Shown here: positions 1 to 8,691 of the stretch, in pieces | Numbering within the stretch: position 1 is the stretch's first letter | Layout: every line of letters begins with the position of its first letter | Origin: Candidatus Foliamicus numerosus | Lineage (GTDB): Bacteria; Pseudomonadota; Gammaproteobacteria; Steroidobacterales; Foliamicaceae | NCBI GenBank assembly: GCA_028285945.1 | Contig: JAPYNE010000016.1 | Span: forward strand, 1-57,448 | Direction of reading: 5' to 3' | DNA: 57,448 nucleotides | Position numbers and translations under genes: made by a program | Notes under the pieces: model-generated | Told to the model about the DNA's origin: nothing | The model's database searches: none | The model's input: the letters and a program-made list of their open reading frames with translations, nothing else

Positions 1-1
1 C

Positions 2-229
2 ATCTACGTGTTCGCATGGCACGGAGAAGTCAAGGCCGAATTGTGCGATCAGAGAAATGCCAAGCAATGGGTTTTCCACGTTGTGCCCACCAGCGTCTTG
101 CTCGAACACCAGAAATTGATCGGATTGGGGGCATTGCGGAAACTCAAGCAGGTTGAACCGTGCCGTATTGGCGAATTGGAGAGTGCCGTTAGCCGCGTAT
201 CCGTTGCCGGAGCCACGAAAGCAGAATAA
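2..229 (+). CDS. 3' end of a hypothetical protein (DUF6998-like)
   Basis: The reading frame is open from the window edge to a TAA at 227-229, so only the C-terminal 75 residues are visible and the true start lies upstream. The visible segment contains AWHG, then CDQRNAKQWVFHVVPTSVL, then a lysine-rich KLIGLGALRKLK stretch. This resembles the C-terminal part of small DUF6998-type proteins, which have a similar DHRDPSQW..VVPT core. The function of that family is not established. The fragment ends about 90 bp upstream of htpX, on the same strand. The family name is from memory of the motif and is tentative; that the frame is coding is more secure. Confidence 0.5.
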   Translation: MYVFAWHGEVKAELCDQRNAKQWVFHVVPTSVLLEHQKLIGLGALRKLKQVEPCRIGELESAVSRVSVAGATKAE

Positions 230-319
230 GCGACGCCAGCTTTGGCATGCCCTGTGAATCCGGCGCGCCCGTCCCCATATACTTGCTATCCTTAGATCCG
301 ACGCAGCGGAGTATTCCCC

Positions 320-1219
320 ATGTTCACTCGCATCGCGCTTTTCATGCTGACCAACTTGGCGGTCCTGGCGGTCGCCGGCGTGGTTCTGAACCTGCTGGGA
401 ATCGACCGGATGGTGCTGGATGCCGCCGGCGGATACGCGCTGAACTACACCGGCTTGTTCATCTTCAGCGCCGTCTTCGGTTTCGGCGGCGCCTTCGTGT
501 CGCTGTTCCTGTCGAAATGGATGGCGAAACGCGCCACGCGCACGCGAATCATCGACAAGCCTTCCAACGAAACCGAAACCTGGCTGCTTGAAACCACCCG
601 GCAACTAGCGCGCAGCGCGGGCATCAGCACGCCCGAGGTGGGCATCTTCCCGGCGCAGGAGCCCAACGCTTTCGCCACCGGCGCGAACCGCAACAAGTCC
701 TTGGTGGCGGTAAGCGAGGGACTGCTCAGAAACATGCGCCGCGACGAGGTGCGCGCGGTGCTGGGCCATGAAATCGGCCACATTGCCAACGGCGACATGG
801 TGACGCTCTCGCTGTTGCAGGGCATTCTCAACACCTTTGTTATTTTCTTCTCCCGAATCGTGGGCCATGTGGTTGATCGCACGGTGTTCCGCAACGAGCG
901 GGGGTCGGGCATCGGCTACTTCGCCGTGACCATCGCCGCCCAGATCGTGTTCGGCATTCTGGCCAGCGCCATCGTGATGTGGTACTCGCGAAGGCGCGAG
1001 TTTCGCGCCGATGCGGCCGGCGCCAGGCTGGCCGGGCGGGGCGCCATGATCAACGCCCTGGAGTCGCTCAAGCGCAGCTACGGCGCCGGACGGGCGATGC
1101 CGGAATCCATGGCCGCGTTCGGCATTTCGCCCGCGGCGCGCTCCGGCATTCGGCAGCTGTTCGCCTCGCATCCTCCGCTGGAGGCCCGGATACAGGCGCT
1201 CAAGTCGTTCACGGCTTAG
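320..1219 (+). CDS. htpX: Membrane-bound zinc metalloprotease HtpX (M48B)
   Basis: HtpX is an inner-membrane zinc endopeptidase that degrades misfolded membrane proteins alongside FtsH. The 299-residue product matches the usual family length. Two hydrophobic helices fill residues 4-26 and 42-65, and the HEIGH zinc motif is at about residues 150-154. Another hydrophobic hairpin follows, and the third ligand glutamate lies in the [10 protein letters not shown] segment near residue 227. The ATG at 320 gives the normal N-terminus starting with a membrane helix. The gene stands alone on the plus strand, followed by a decayed ATPase fragment. Heat or envelope-stress control is usual for the family, but no promoter was identified here. 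Confidence 0.95.
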   Translation: MFTRIALFMLTNLAVLAVAGVVLNLLGIDRMVLDAAGGYALNYTGLFIFSAVFGFGGAFVSLFLSKWMAKRATRTRIIDKPSNETETWLLETTRQLARSAGISTPEVGIFPAQEPNAFATGANRNKSLVAVSEGLLRNMRRDEVRAVLGHEIGHIANGDMVTLSLLQGILNTFVIFFSRIVGHVVDRTVFRNERGSGIGYFAVTIAAQIVFGILASAIVMWYSRRREFRADAAGARLAGRGAMINALESLKRSYGAGRAMPESMAAFGISPAARSGIRQLFASHPPLEARIQALKSFTA

Positions 1220-1239
1220 CGGCCTCGGCAAAAACCAAG

Positions 1240-1482
1240 ATGCCGGCGGATGGCGTGGTTGCCGAAGTCTATTCGTCGATTGACGAGTCCATGCTAACCG
1301 GCGAGGCGCTGCCGGTCGAAAAAGCGGTTGGCGCCCCGGCGGTCGGAGCAACGATCAACCGCAGCGGCATCAATCAGCGAACTAACCACTTCCGCTTGCG
1401 CCTTCTGGAAGGCAACACCGAACAACAGGCGCTGGTGTCGGTAGCGGACCGGGTTTTCGCGGAGTTCCGCGCAGGCCTGTAG
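1240..1482 (+). pseudogene. Remnant of a P1B-type heavy-metal-transporting ATPase
   Basis: The reading frame encodes [20 protein letters not shown] then GEALPVEK, followed by GATINRSG. This is the actuator-domain signature of copper/heavy-metal P-type ATPases (consensus P.DG.V..G.S.VDESM.TGE..PVEK, then GGT.N..G). Only about 80 codons survive. The transmembrane cation-binding CPC segment, the DKTGT phosphorylation site and the ATP-binding domain are all absent. After GATINRSG the sequence drifts, retaining only a weak helical-linker resemblance. It lies immediately after htpX and ends just before the TonB-dependent receptor gene, so it is a relic of a former neighbour. Confidence 0.75.
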
Positions 1483-1538
1483 CCCCGCTGGCGCTCGCGG
1501 CGCGTTACAGTACGCGCTCCGTGCAATGCTTAGCCGTG

Positions 1539-3782
1539 ATGGTCCGCCGCGTTTCAGTTCGTCCCACCGCACCCCTTAGAACCGCGCTTCTGATCGCTTG
1601 CGCGGCGGCGGGCTTGGCCGCGCGCGCCGACGGAGTGCTGGAAGAGGTTGTGGTGACGGCGCAAAAGCGCAGCGAAAACCTCCAGGATGTGCCGATGTCG
1701 ATCAGCGCGCTAGACGCCGAAGCACTGGGGGCAGGCCGGGTGGAAAAGATCGGCGACCTGGCGCTTCGCGTCCCCAATCTTTCCTATTCCACCTTCAGCA
1801 GCAGCCGCTCGGAACTGACGGTGCGCGGAATCGGCAACAGCGGCGCCACCCGCAGCGCCTTGGAGAACTCGGTCATCCTGTTTGTGGACGAGGTGTATAT
1901 CGCGCGGTCCACCTCGTATTTCTTCGAGCTTTTCGACCTCGAGCAGGCTGCGGTGCTGCGCGGCCCGCAGGGCGTGCTGTTCGGCAAGAACGTGGTGGGC
2001 GGAGCCGTAAGCCTGACCACCAAGGCGCCCGGCCTTGAGGACATGGAGGCCAAGGTGCTGGCCGGCTACGGCTCCTACGGGGCTAGGGAGTTGAAGGGGC
2101 TGCTGTCCGGGCCGCTCGGGCCTGCCGTGGGCGGGAAAGTGTCCCTGCTGCGCAAAACCCGCAACGGCTACGGCATGGATCTCATCAGCGGCGCGGAATC
2201 CGACGACGAGGATCTGCTGGCCCTGCGCGCGCAAATGCGAATTGCCCATGGCGAGAACCGGGACCTGCTGCTCAGCGCCGACTACAGCCGCGAGGACAAC
2301 GGCAGCCAAAGCCGCAGCGTGACCCGCTGGGACCGCTTCCCGCCGTCGGCCTCCAGCGGTCGTCCGCGAGTGTCCGAGCACGGCCAGCCGATCGGCTACG
2401 ATGCCCGGCAGTGGGGGTTGTCCGCCCGCCTGAAGCAGGCTGTGGGCTTGAGCGATCTCACCGTCATCGCGGCCTACCGGGACGTGGCTTCCGAAACCCT
2501 CGACCAGTTCGGCGCTCGGAGCCTGGCCTCCGGTCAGGGATTCGACGATTTGTTCGGACAGGAGGAGGACGCGCGCCAGCTCAGCCTTGAGATTCGCTAC
2601 GCCTTCGATCCCGCCCCGAACTGGAGCGCTGTTGCCGGCCTGTATTACATCAATGAAGATGTGGACCGGCTCGAATACGAGGACATCGTGGAGAACCAGG
2701 ACGGGGTGCTCAATGGAAGCCGGGGCGACTGGCTGGGCATGTCGAACACGTCCGGCTGGGCCGCCTTCGCCGATGCGTCTTGGGAAATCAACCCGGCGCT
2801 CGCGGTGCGGGCCGGCCTTCGCTATACGCGCGACGACAAGAAAAACCGCACCATTGGAACGCTGACCGACGACGCGGTGCCCGGCATCCCCTTGCAGATC
2901 ATCTTCGAGAACTACGATGTGGCCGCCGAAGCGCCTTTCGATGCCTTCACCCCCAGGGTGGTGGCCCAATGGCGCCCGTTCGACGGAATCGACCTGATGG
3001 CCTATGCGAGCTGGTCCGAGGGCTTCAAGTCCGGCGGCTTCGACAGCAAGGTGAGCCGTGGTTCCGAGGCGGGCCGACCGATCAGGGAGGAAACCGCCAC
3101 CAACCACGAACTGGGCATCAAGAGCCGCTGGCTGAACGAATCGCTGCAAGTGAACGCCACGGTGTTCTCCACCGATTTCCGCGATCTGCAAAGAGTCACC
3201 CTGCTGTTCGACGAGGCGTCCGGCGTGTTCGACGGCCTTAGGGTCAAGAACGCCGCGCGCGCCAGCATCAGCGGCGGCGAGTTGGACATCGCCTGGGCTC
3301 CCGCCGACCGCTTCCTGCTCAATCTGGCCTACGGCTACCTGGACGCGCGTTTCGACGAATTCCTAGCGGGAACCATCCAAGGGTTCGATATTCGCCGCGA
3401 CGGCAACCGGATTCCCCATTCGCCCCGGCATTCGGCGGGCTTGGCGGCAGGCTACAGCCTGGAGCTGGGCGGCAGCGGCAGCTTGGACCTCAGCGTCGAT
3501 TACGGCTGGAAGCACCACTGTTGGCATCACAGCGACAACGCTCCGGGACGTTTCGAGCGCGATGCCTCGTTGCAGAAAGCCTACGGCGTTGCCAATGCGG
3601 CCGTCGCTTGGGTTTCGCCCGGCAAGCGGTGGAGGTTGACGGCCTGGGGAAAGAACCTCGCCGATACCCTGTACGCGGACCAGCGCACCAGTTTCGCCGG
3701 CGCCAGCTGGGCGCACTATGCCCCGCCGCGCACCTACGGCGTTTCGGTTGAGTTCAGCCCGGGCAAAGAGGCGGCGCGCTAG
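1539..3782 (+). CDS. TonB-dependent outer-membrane receptor
   Basis: This is a 747-residue ligand-gated outer-membrane transporter energised by TonB-ExbBD. A signal peptide (residues 1-30, hydrophobic core LLIACAAAGLAA) is followed by EEVVVTAQKR (35-44), typical of the TonB box and plug junction. The plug domain runs to about residue 150 and carries VDEVYIARS and LRGPQGVLFGKNVVGGAV; the rest is a 22-strand-type barrel. The ATG at 1539 is preferred over an in-frame GTG at 1521 because it starts the signal peptide with a basic n-region. The closest style is the large marine siderophore/polycyclic-substrate receptor group; the substrate is not inferable. No riboswitch or Fur box was recognised upstream, where the DNA is the ATPase relic. 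Confidence 0.9.
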   Translation: MVRRVSVRPTAPLRTALLIACAAAGLAARADGVLEEVVVTAQKRSENLQDVPMSISALDAEALGAGRVEKIGDLALRVPNLSYSTFSSSRSELTVRGIGNSGATRSALENSVILFVDEVYIARSTSYFFELFDLEQAAVLRGPQGVLFGKNVVGGAVSLTTKAPGLEDMEAKVLAGYGSYGARELKGLLSGPLGPAVGGKVSLLRKTRNGYGMDLISGAESDDEDLLALRAQMRIAHGENRDLLLSADYSREDNGSQSRSVTRWDRFPPSASSGRPRVSEHGQPIGYDARQWGLSARLKQAVGLSDLTVIAAYRDVASETLDQFGARSLASGQGFDDLFGQEEDARQLSLEIRYAFDPAPNWSAVAGLYYINEDVDRLEYEDIVENQDGVLNGSRGDWLGMSNTSGWAAFADASWEINPALAVRAGLRYTRDDKKNRTIGTLTDDAVPGIPLQIIFENYDVAAEAPFDAFTPRVVAQWRPFDGIDLMAYASWSEGFKSGGFDSKVSRGSEAGRPIREETATNHELGIKSRWLNESLQVNATVFSTDFRDLQRVTLLFDEASGVFDGLRVKNAARASISGGELDIAWAPADRFLLNLAYGYLDARFDEFLAGTIQGFDIRRDGNRIPHSPRHSAGLAAGYSLELGGSGSLDLSVDYGWKHHCWHHSDNAPGRFERDASLQKAYGVANAAVAWVSPGKRWRLTAWGKNLADTLYADQRTSFAGASWAHYAPPRTYGVSVEFSPGKEAAR

Positions 3783-3805
3783 CGGGCGGTCCGGGAAGCC
3801 ATCGG

Positions 3806-4813
3806 ATGACCATCCGCAAACTAGCGCTGCTCGCCACGCCCCTCGCTTTAGTCGTAATCGTTCTGGGCGCTTTCGTTCGCCTGTCCGACGCGGGCTTGGG
3901 CTGTCCCGACTGGCCCGGCTGCTACGGGCAGATCGACGTTCCGCGCGATGCCGGCGAGATTGCCCGGGCCAATGCCGCCTTCCCCGAACGGCCGGTGAAC
4001 ATTGCGAAAGCCTGGATAGAGATGATCCACCGCTACGCCGCCGCAATGCTGGGGCTGCTCATTCTCGCAATCGGCGCGCTGGCGTGGCGGCAGCGGCGCG
4101 AACCGGATGCCGCCTTGGCCGCCGCCCTTTCGCTGTTGGCGCTGGTGGTGTTTCAGGGGCTGCTGGGCATGTGGACGGTGACCCTGCAATTGAAGCCGGT
4201 GGTGGTGATGGCGCATCTTTTGGGCGGATTCGGGACGCTGGCGTTGCTGTGGTGGCTGGTGCTGCGGCAAACGCCGGCGGCGTCGGGCTGGGCGCGGGGC
4301 GAGGACAGCCGCCTGCGCCGCTGGGTTGCTGCGGGCCTTGCCCTTGTGGTGGTCCAAGTGGCGCTGGGCGGCTGGACCAGCGCCAATTACGCGGCTTTGG
4401 CCTGCCCTGATTTTCCCGCCTGCCAGCGGCAGTGGTGGCCGGAAATGGACTTCGCCGAGGCTTTCGTGATGTGGCGGGGCTTGGGCGTGAATTACGAATA
4501 CGGCGTGCTCGACAACGCCGCGCGCACGGCCATCCACATGGCGCATCGGCTCGGGGCGCTGGTGGTTGTGCTGTATATGGGCTGGCTTGCGGCGCGCAGC
4601 GCATGTTTTGCCGCGGCGACAAAGGTGCGGATCGTTGGCGCGGCGGCGGGGGCGCTAACGCTTGCTCAAGTGAGCCTGGGCATTGCCAACGTTTGGTTCT
4701 ACCTGCCCATGTCCAGCGCGCTGGCGCATAATGCCTGCGCCGCCCTGTTGATCCTGGCGCTCGTCACGATGGGCCACGGACTGCGGACTGCGGGAAACGA
4801 GTGCAGCCAATGA
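3806..4813 (+). CDS. ctaA: Heme A synthase (COX15/CtaA)
   Basis: The protein oxidises the C8 methyl of heme O to give heme A for aa3-type cytochrome oxidases. The 335-residue inner-membrane protein shows the expected eight helices. Conserved heme-ligand histidines lie in EMIHRY, MAHLLGG, HMAHRLG and LAHNACA. Two cysteine pairs are visible, in LGCPDWPGCYG near residue 33 and in ACPDFPACQ in the second half, as in type-2 CtaA proteins. The gene starts 23 bp after the receptor gene and overlaps ctaB by an ATGA, so the two are translationally coupled. The cytochrome oxidase structural genes are not in the window. Confidence 0.94.
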   Translation: MTIRKLALLATPLALVVIVLGAFVRLSDAGLGCPDWPGCYGQIDVPRDAGEIARANAAFPERPVNIAKAWIEMIHRYAAAMLGLLILAIGALAWRQRREPDAALAAALSLLALVVFQGLLGMWTVTLQLKPVVVMAHLLGGFGTLALLWWLVLRQTPAASGWARGEDSRLRRWVAAGLALVVVQVALGGWTSANYAALACPDFPACQRQWWPEMDFAEAFVMWRGLGVNYEYGVLDNAARTAIHMAHRLGALVVVLYMGWLAARSACFAAATKVRIVGAAAGALTLAQVSLGIANVWFYLPMSSALAHNACAALLILALVTMGHGLRTAGNECSQ

Positions 4814-5706
4814 ATGCGGAAGTCCTGACAGCGCACCGGCGATGGCGCGACTACCTCGAAATCACCAAGCCCAAGGTGGTGGCGCTGCTCACGTTCACGG
4901 CCACGGCCGGCATGCTGCTGGCCGCGGAGCCGTTTCCGCCATGGACGGTTCTGATTTTCGGATCGGTGGGGATTGCGCTGGTGTCCGCCGCCGCCGCCGC
5001 GCTCAACCAGGTGGTCGATCAACGCATCGACGCGGTCATGGCCAGAACCCGCAACCGCCCGCTGCCGCGCGGCCAGCTCGAAACGCCGCAAGCGGTGGCG
5101 TTCGCCGCCTTGCTCGGGGCCACCGGGATGTGGCTGTTGCTGGCCTTCACCAACCTTTTGTGCGCCGCTCTCACGTTTGCTTCGATGCTGGGCTACGCCG
5201 TGATCTATACCATGTTCCTAAAGCGCGCCACGCCGCAGAACATCGTGATTGGCGGCGCCTCCGGAGCGGCCCCGCCGCTGCTCGGCTGGATTGCCGTCAC
5301 CGGCCAGTTCGAGCCCGGGGCGGCCATCCTTTTCGCGATCGTTTTCGTGTGGACGCCGCCGCATTTCTGGGCCTTGGCCATTCATCGGCGCGAAGACTAC
5401 GAAAAGGTCGATATGCCTATGCTGCCGGTCACCCACGGCGTGGAGCTCACCCGCCTGCACATTCTGTTGTACACAGTACTGCTGTTTGTGTTCGGACTGC
5501 TGCCGTACTTGGCGGGCATGAGCGGCCTGCTCTACCTGGTCGGCGCGGTGATACTGGGCGGCCGCTTCCTTTGGTGGGCCTACCGCATGTACCGGCGCAA
5601 GGATGATTCGCTGGCCATGCCCACCTTCGGGTATTCGATCGTTTACCTGTTCGCGCTTTTCGGAGTGCTGCTTGCCGACCATTACCTGCTAATGCTCATG
5701 CCGTAG
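4810..5706 (+). CDS. ctaB: Protoheme IX farnesyltransferase (heme O synthase)
   Basis: The enzyme transfers a farnesyl group to protoheme, making heme O, the substrate of the upstream CtaA. The 298-residue integral membrane protein carries the UbiA-superfamily aspartate motif NQVVDQRIDAVMARTRNRPL near residues 65-85. The second signature is in WTPPHFWALAIHRREDYEKV. The ATG at 4810 overlaps the ctaA stop (ATGA). An in-frame GTG at 4801 is possible but gives only three extra residues. The ctaA-ctaB pair supplies heme A to a terminal oxidase encoded elsewhere. Confidence 0.95.
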   Translation: MNAEVLTAHRRWRDYLEITKPKVVALLTFTATAGMLLAAEPFPPWTVLIFGSVGIALVSAAAAALNQVVDQRIDAVMARTRNRPLPRGQLETPQAVAFAALLGATGMWLLLAFTNLLCAALTFASMLGYAVIYTMFLKRATPQNIVIGGASGAAPPLLGWIAVTGQFEPGAAILFAIVFVWTPPHFWALAIHRREDYEKVDMPMLPVTHGVELTRLHILLYTVLLFVFGLLPYLAGMSGLLYLVGAVILGGRFLWWAYRMYRRKDDSLAMPTFGYSIVYLFALFGVLLADHYLLMLMP

Positions 5707-5811
5707 CACAGGCATGCAAGCCGTGGCGAGAAGCATTTTGATCAGCGAAGCCTCCCTCGGCCCGGGCTTGGCCACGCCTTGGGAACTGGCGGCGCGGGGG
5801 GAGGAACCGCA

Positions 5812-6558
5812 ATGAACGCGCGGGCCGCCGATGTTGCCGTGCGCGCAAAGGGGCTTGGCAAGTGGTACGGCGATTTCCAAGCGCTTAATGGGATCGATCT
5901 TGAGGTGGGAACGGGCGAGAAAATCGTGATATGCGGCCCGTCGGGTTCCGGCAAATCGACGCTGATCCGTTGCATGAACGGGCTTGAGGAGTACCAGGAG
6001 GGTTCGCTGGAAGTTGCGGGCATTGCGCTGGATTCCGAAACCGCCCGCCGCCGAGCGCGACTCAAGGTGGGCATGGTGTTCCAGCAGTTCAACCTCTTCC
6101 CGCACCTCTCGGTGATGGACAATCTCTGCCTCGCCCCGGTCAAGGTCCGCAGGCTGAAGCGCGAAGAAGCGGAGCAACGGGCGAACGAACTGCTGCGGCG
6201 CGTGGGCCTTGAGGGGCAGGAAGACAAGTTCCCCGCCCGGCTTTCCGGCGGCCAGCAGCAGCGCGTTGCGATCGCGCGCGCCTTGTGCATGGAGCCGGAA
6301 ATCATGCTGTTCGACGAGCCGACATCCGCGCTGGATCCGGAAATGGTTCAGGAAGTGCTGGAAGTCATGGCGGAAATGGCCCAAAGCGGAATGACCATGC
6401 TGTGCGTAAGCCACGAAATGGCTTTCGCCCGCCAGATGGCCGACCGCGTGGTGTTCATGGATGCCGGCGAAATTTTAGAGGAGGCGCCGCCGGACCGGTT
6501 CTTCGACAATCCCCAGTCCGAGCGCCTGCAAACCTTCTTGGGCCAACTCCGCCGCTAA
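5812..6558 (+). CDS. aapP: Polar amino-acid ABC transporter ATPase (AapP/GlnQ type)
   Basis: This is the ATP-hydrolysing subunit of a polar amino-acid importer. The 248 residues contain Walker A GPSGSGKST (42-50), the Q-loop MVFQQFNLFPH, the signature LSGGQQQR, Walker B LFDEPTSALD and the switch histidine in CVSHE. It starts at the ATG at 5812, preceded by a strong GGAGG about 8 bp upstream; the in-frame TTG at 5779 would add a glycine-rich tail unlike the family. Its partners aapJ, aapQ and aapM lie downstream on the opposite strand. The ATPase is therefore separated from and inverted relative to the rest of its transporter, which is unusual for this system. Confidence 0.93.
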   Translation: MNARAADVAVRAKGLGKWYGDFQALNGIDLEVGTGEKIVICGPSGSGKSTLIRCMNGLEEYQEGSLEVAGIALDSETARRRARLKVGMVFQQFNLFPHLSVMDNLCLAPVKVRRLKREEAEQRANELLRRVGLEGQEDKFPARLSGGQQQRVAIARALCMEPEIMLFDEPTSALDPEMVQEVLEVMAEMAQSGMTMLCVSHEMAFARQMADRVVFMDAGEILEEAPPDRFFDNPQSERLQTFLGQLRR

Positions 6559-6646
6559 GTCCGCGCAGAGCACCGGCTCTTTCATATTCAAGCCTTTATG
6601 CTTGCAATATCCAGGCTAGGCCCGCCGTGATTTGAGAGTCCGCATT

Positions 6647-7471
6647 GTGCGTGTATTAGGCAAAACTCTTTGGGTATGCGGAGCCTTTCTGGCAGTCGGC
6701 ATCCTCGTGTTCATCATTCTCGTTAGGGAAGGAGGCGACTCTGTTTCTTCCTACGGCAATCCTCCAGCCACTGCGTTTGAAGAGCTTCCCTCAAGCATCG
6801 CACTAACGAGCCGCGTGTCTGCGCAAGCACCCGGCGGAGGTCGGGCGGAGATACTGGAAAGCGGAGACCAAGCGGTGCTTCCAGAGGGGATGATCAAGAT
6901 ACCCGGCGTGCCATTTGCCATGACCGAGGACGATGTGCGGCGTATGGAGGATGCCAAGCAACAACTTGAGCAAAACGGGTATGTTGATCAAAGTGATGCC
7001 CAACCAATGGCATCAATCTATTTGCAAATAATGCGCTCTGAAGTCCGGAAAGGCAGAAGCGGACAAACAACCAACGTTTATGAAGCAACTGGCTTTGACT
7101 TCTCGAACTTCGGAGCTGGCAAGGTTCGCGCCGAGTTGCTCACCCCTGAATCCGAGGCTTATGTGATAGACAACGACCAGCTGCTTATTAGGGTGTACTC
7201 GGATACTGCGCTGGGCAATATTTTTATCCAGGAAGGCAAGGGATCTAAAATGGGCGTGGTCGGAAACGCGCCGCCCAATGTGGATATTGGCGGGCATCGG
7301 GGATACAGCACTCGCGTGCGCTTTGCTGGCGGGCAATTCGCAACCATTGTCATCATGCCAACAGATACAGGCTCCATGCTGGTTGAAGTGGGAACTGACG
7401 TTGAAGGGCTCAATAAAGTTTATGAGATGGAGGCACTCCTGACCGGACTTCTTACCGAAAAAGAGGAGTAA
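6647..7471 (+). CDS. Hypothetical membrane-anchored protein
   Basis: No family is recognised. The product has one N-terminal hydrophobic segment (LWVCGAFLAVGILVFIILV) and a roughly 240-residue soluble, probably periplasmic, part. That part contains a motif-like stretch VRRMEDAKQQLEQNGYVDQS and two beta-rich halves. No cysteines or repeats stand out. The GTG at 6647 places the helix near the N-terminus; a TTG at 6632 is an alternative. The gene is visibly richer in A+T than its neighbours and sits between aapP and the convergent aapM. It looks like an acquired gene that landed inside the aap locus. No function is assigned. Confidence 0.6.
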   Translation: MRVLGKTLWVCGAFLAVGILVFIILVREGGDSVSSYGNPPATAFEELPSSIALTSRVSAQAPGGGRAEILESGDQAVLPEGMIKIPGVPFAMTEDDVRRMEDAKQQLEQNGYVDQSDAQPMASIYLQIMRSEVRKGRSGQTTNVYEATGFDFSNFGAGKVRAELLTPESEAYVIDNDQLLIRVYSDTALGNIFIQEGKGSKMGVVGNAPPNVDIGGHRGYSTRVRFAGGQFATIVIMPTDTGSMLVEVGTDVEGLNKVYEMEALLTGLLTEKEE

Positions 7472-7578
7472 GGAGAGGCGGACGGGCGGATTTCGGCAGC
7501 GGCCCCATCTCCAATACCGGTTGATACCGCAAGACAGACAACCATGCAGGATAAGGTGTCTATTCCGACGCCGAATGA

Positions 7579-8691
7579 TCAGTTCGCTGCGGGGCGGCGG
7601 TAGCGCGTCATGCGGCGCTCCAAGCGGGCGCTTGCGCGGGACAGGCTGAAGCAGGCGAACCAAAAGAAAACGGCCACGAACAGGTAGCCGGCGGCCGTAG
7701 TTCCCGTTCCCAGCCATTGCGGATCGCTCGCGGCTCGCTGCACTTCGCCGAGAAGATCGAACAGGCCGATCACCAGCAGAACCGTGGTCTCCTTGAACAG
7801 GCCAATGAAATTGCTGGTGATTTGCGGCAGCGCCACCACCAGCGCCTGGGGCAGCACCACCTGCAACCGTGACTGCGCCCAGCTCAGGCCCAGCGCGCGC
7901 GCCGCTTCGTACTGGCCGGCGGGCAGGCTCTGCAAGCCGCCGCGCACGGCTTCGGCCAAGTAGGTGGACATGAGAATGGCAAACGCGATCATGGCGCGGC
8001 CGAGCGGATCGATTTTGATATTCGCAGGCAGAAACAGCGGCAGCATGATGATGACCACGAACAGCAGCACCAGCACCGGCACCGCCCGCCAGAATTCGAT
8101 CCACACCGTGCAGGCTTGGCGAAGCAGCGGCAGGCGGCTCTGCCTTCCCAAGGCCAGCAGCACGCCTGCCGCCAGCGACACCCAGAACACCGAGCCGGTC
8201 ACGACCAGCGTGAGAAAGAATCCGCCCCAAAGCGATGTATCGACCGGCGCCAGCCCCGCCACGCCGCCGCGGAACAGCCATCCGGCCAGCGGCGGATAGG
8301 CCAGCAGCAGGAATGCGGCGATCCAACGGCGACCCGGCAGGCGGCGAACGGCCAGAGCCGCGCCTAGGGCCGCGCCAAGCCCCAAGCCCAGATTCACACG
8401 CCAGATTTCCGCCGAAGGATACAGCCCATAGAGAAACTGCGGCCAGCGCGCACGAACGAACGGCCAGCACAAAGCCTGCGTGTGAGCGCAGGCGCCAGGA
8501 CCGCTGCCCGACCATTGCGCGTCCATCACAAGCCACTGAATGAGCCCGGCCACCAGCCACAGCAGCAGCCCCAGCAGCGCCACACTCACAACGCCATTCA
8601 GCCAGGAGGAAAACAGGTTGCGCTTAAGCCATGGCAGCACGCGCCCGGCGCCGCGATGCCTTGGGACGGAGCGGCGCAAACTAGCCGCCAC
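7579..8691 (-). CDS. aapM: Polar amino-acid ABC transporter permease (AapM type)
   Basis: This is the second membrane subunit of a general L-amino-acid importer. It has 370 residues and several hydrophobic helices, with the EAA loop YEAARALGLSWAQSRLQVVL near residues 250-270 that docks on the ATPase. It also has an N-terminal extra module of hydrophobic segments, as in AapM compared with the shorter HisM/GlnP permeases. It begins at a GTG at 8691, overlapping the end of aapQ by 11 bp, so it is co-translated with aapQ. Transcription runs away from aapJ and ends facing the plus-strand genes. Confidence 0.9.
   Translation of the reverse strand: MAASLRRSVPRHRGAGRVLPWLKRNLFSSWLNGVVSVALLGLLLWLVAGLIQWLVMDAQWSGSGPGACAHTQALCWPFVRARWPQFLYGLYPSAEIWRVNLGLGLGAALGAALAVRRLPGRRWIAAFLLLAYPPLAGWLFRGGVAGLAPVDTSLWGGFFLTLVVTGSVFWVSLAAGVLLALGRQSRLPLLRQACTVWIEFWRAVPVLVLLFVVIIMLPLFLPANIKIDPLGRAMIAFAILMSTYLAEAVRGGLQSLPAGQYEAARALGLSWAQSRLQVVLPQALVVALPQITSNFIGLFKETTVLLVIGLFDLLGEVQRAASDPQWLGTGTTAAGYLFVAVFFWFACFSLSRASARLERRMTRYRRPAAN

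Noticed and set aside
1710-3191. 493-codon open frame opposite the TonB-dependent receptor
   Set aside because: It mirrors third-position GC of the receptor gene; no domain or ribosome-binding site.
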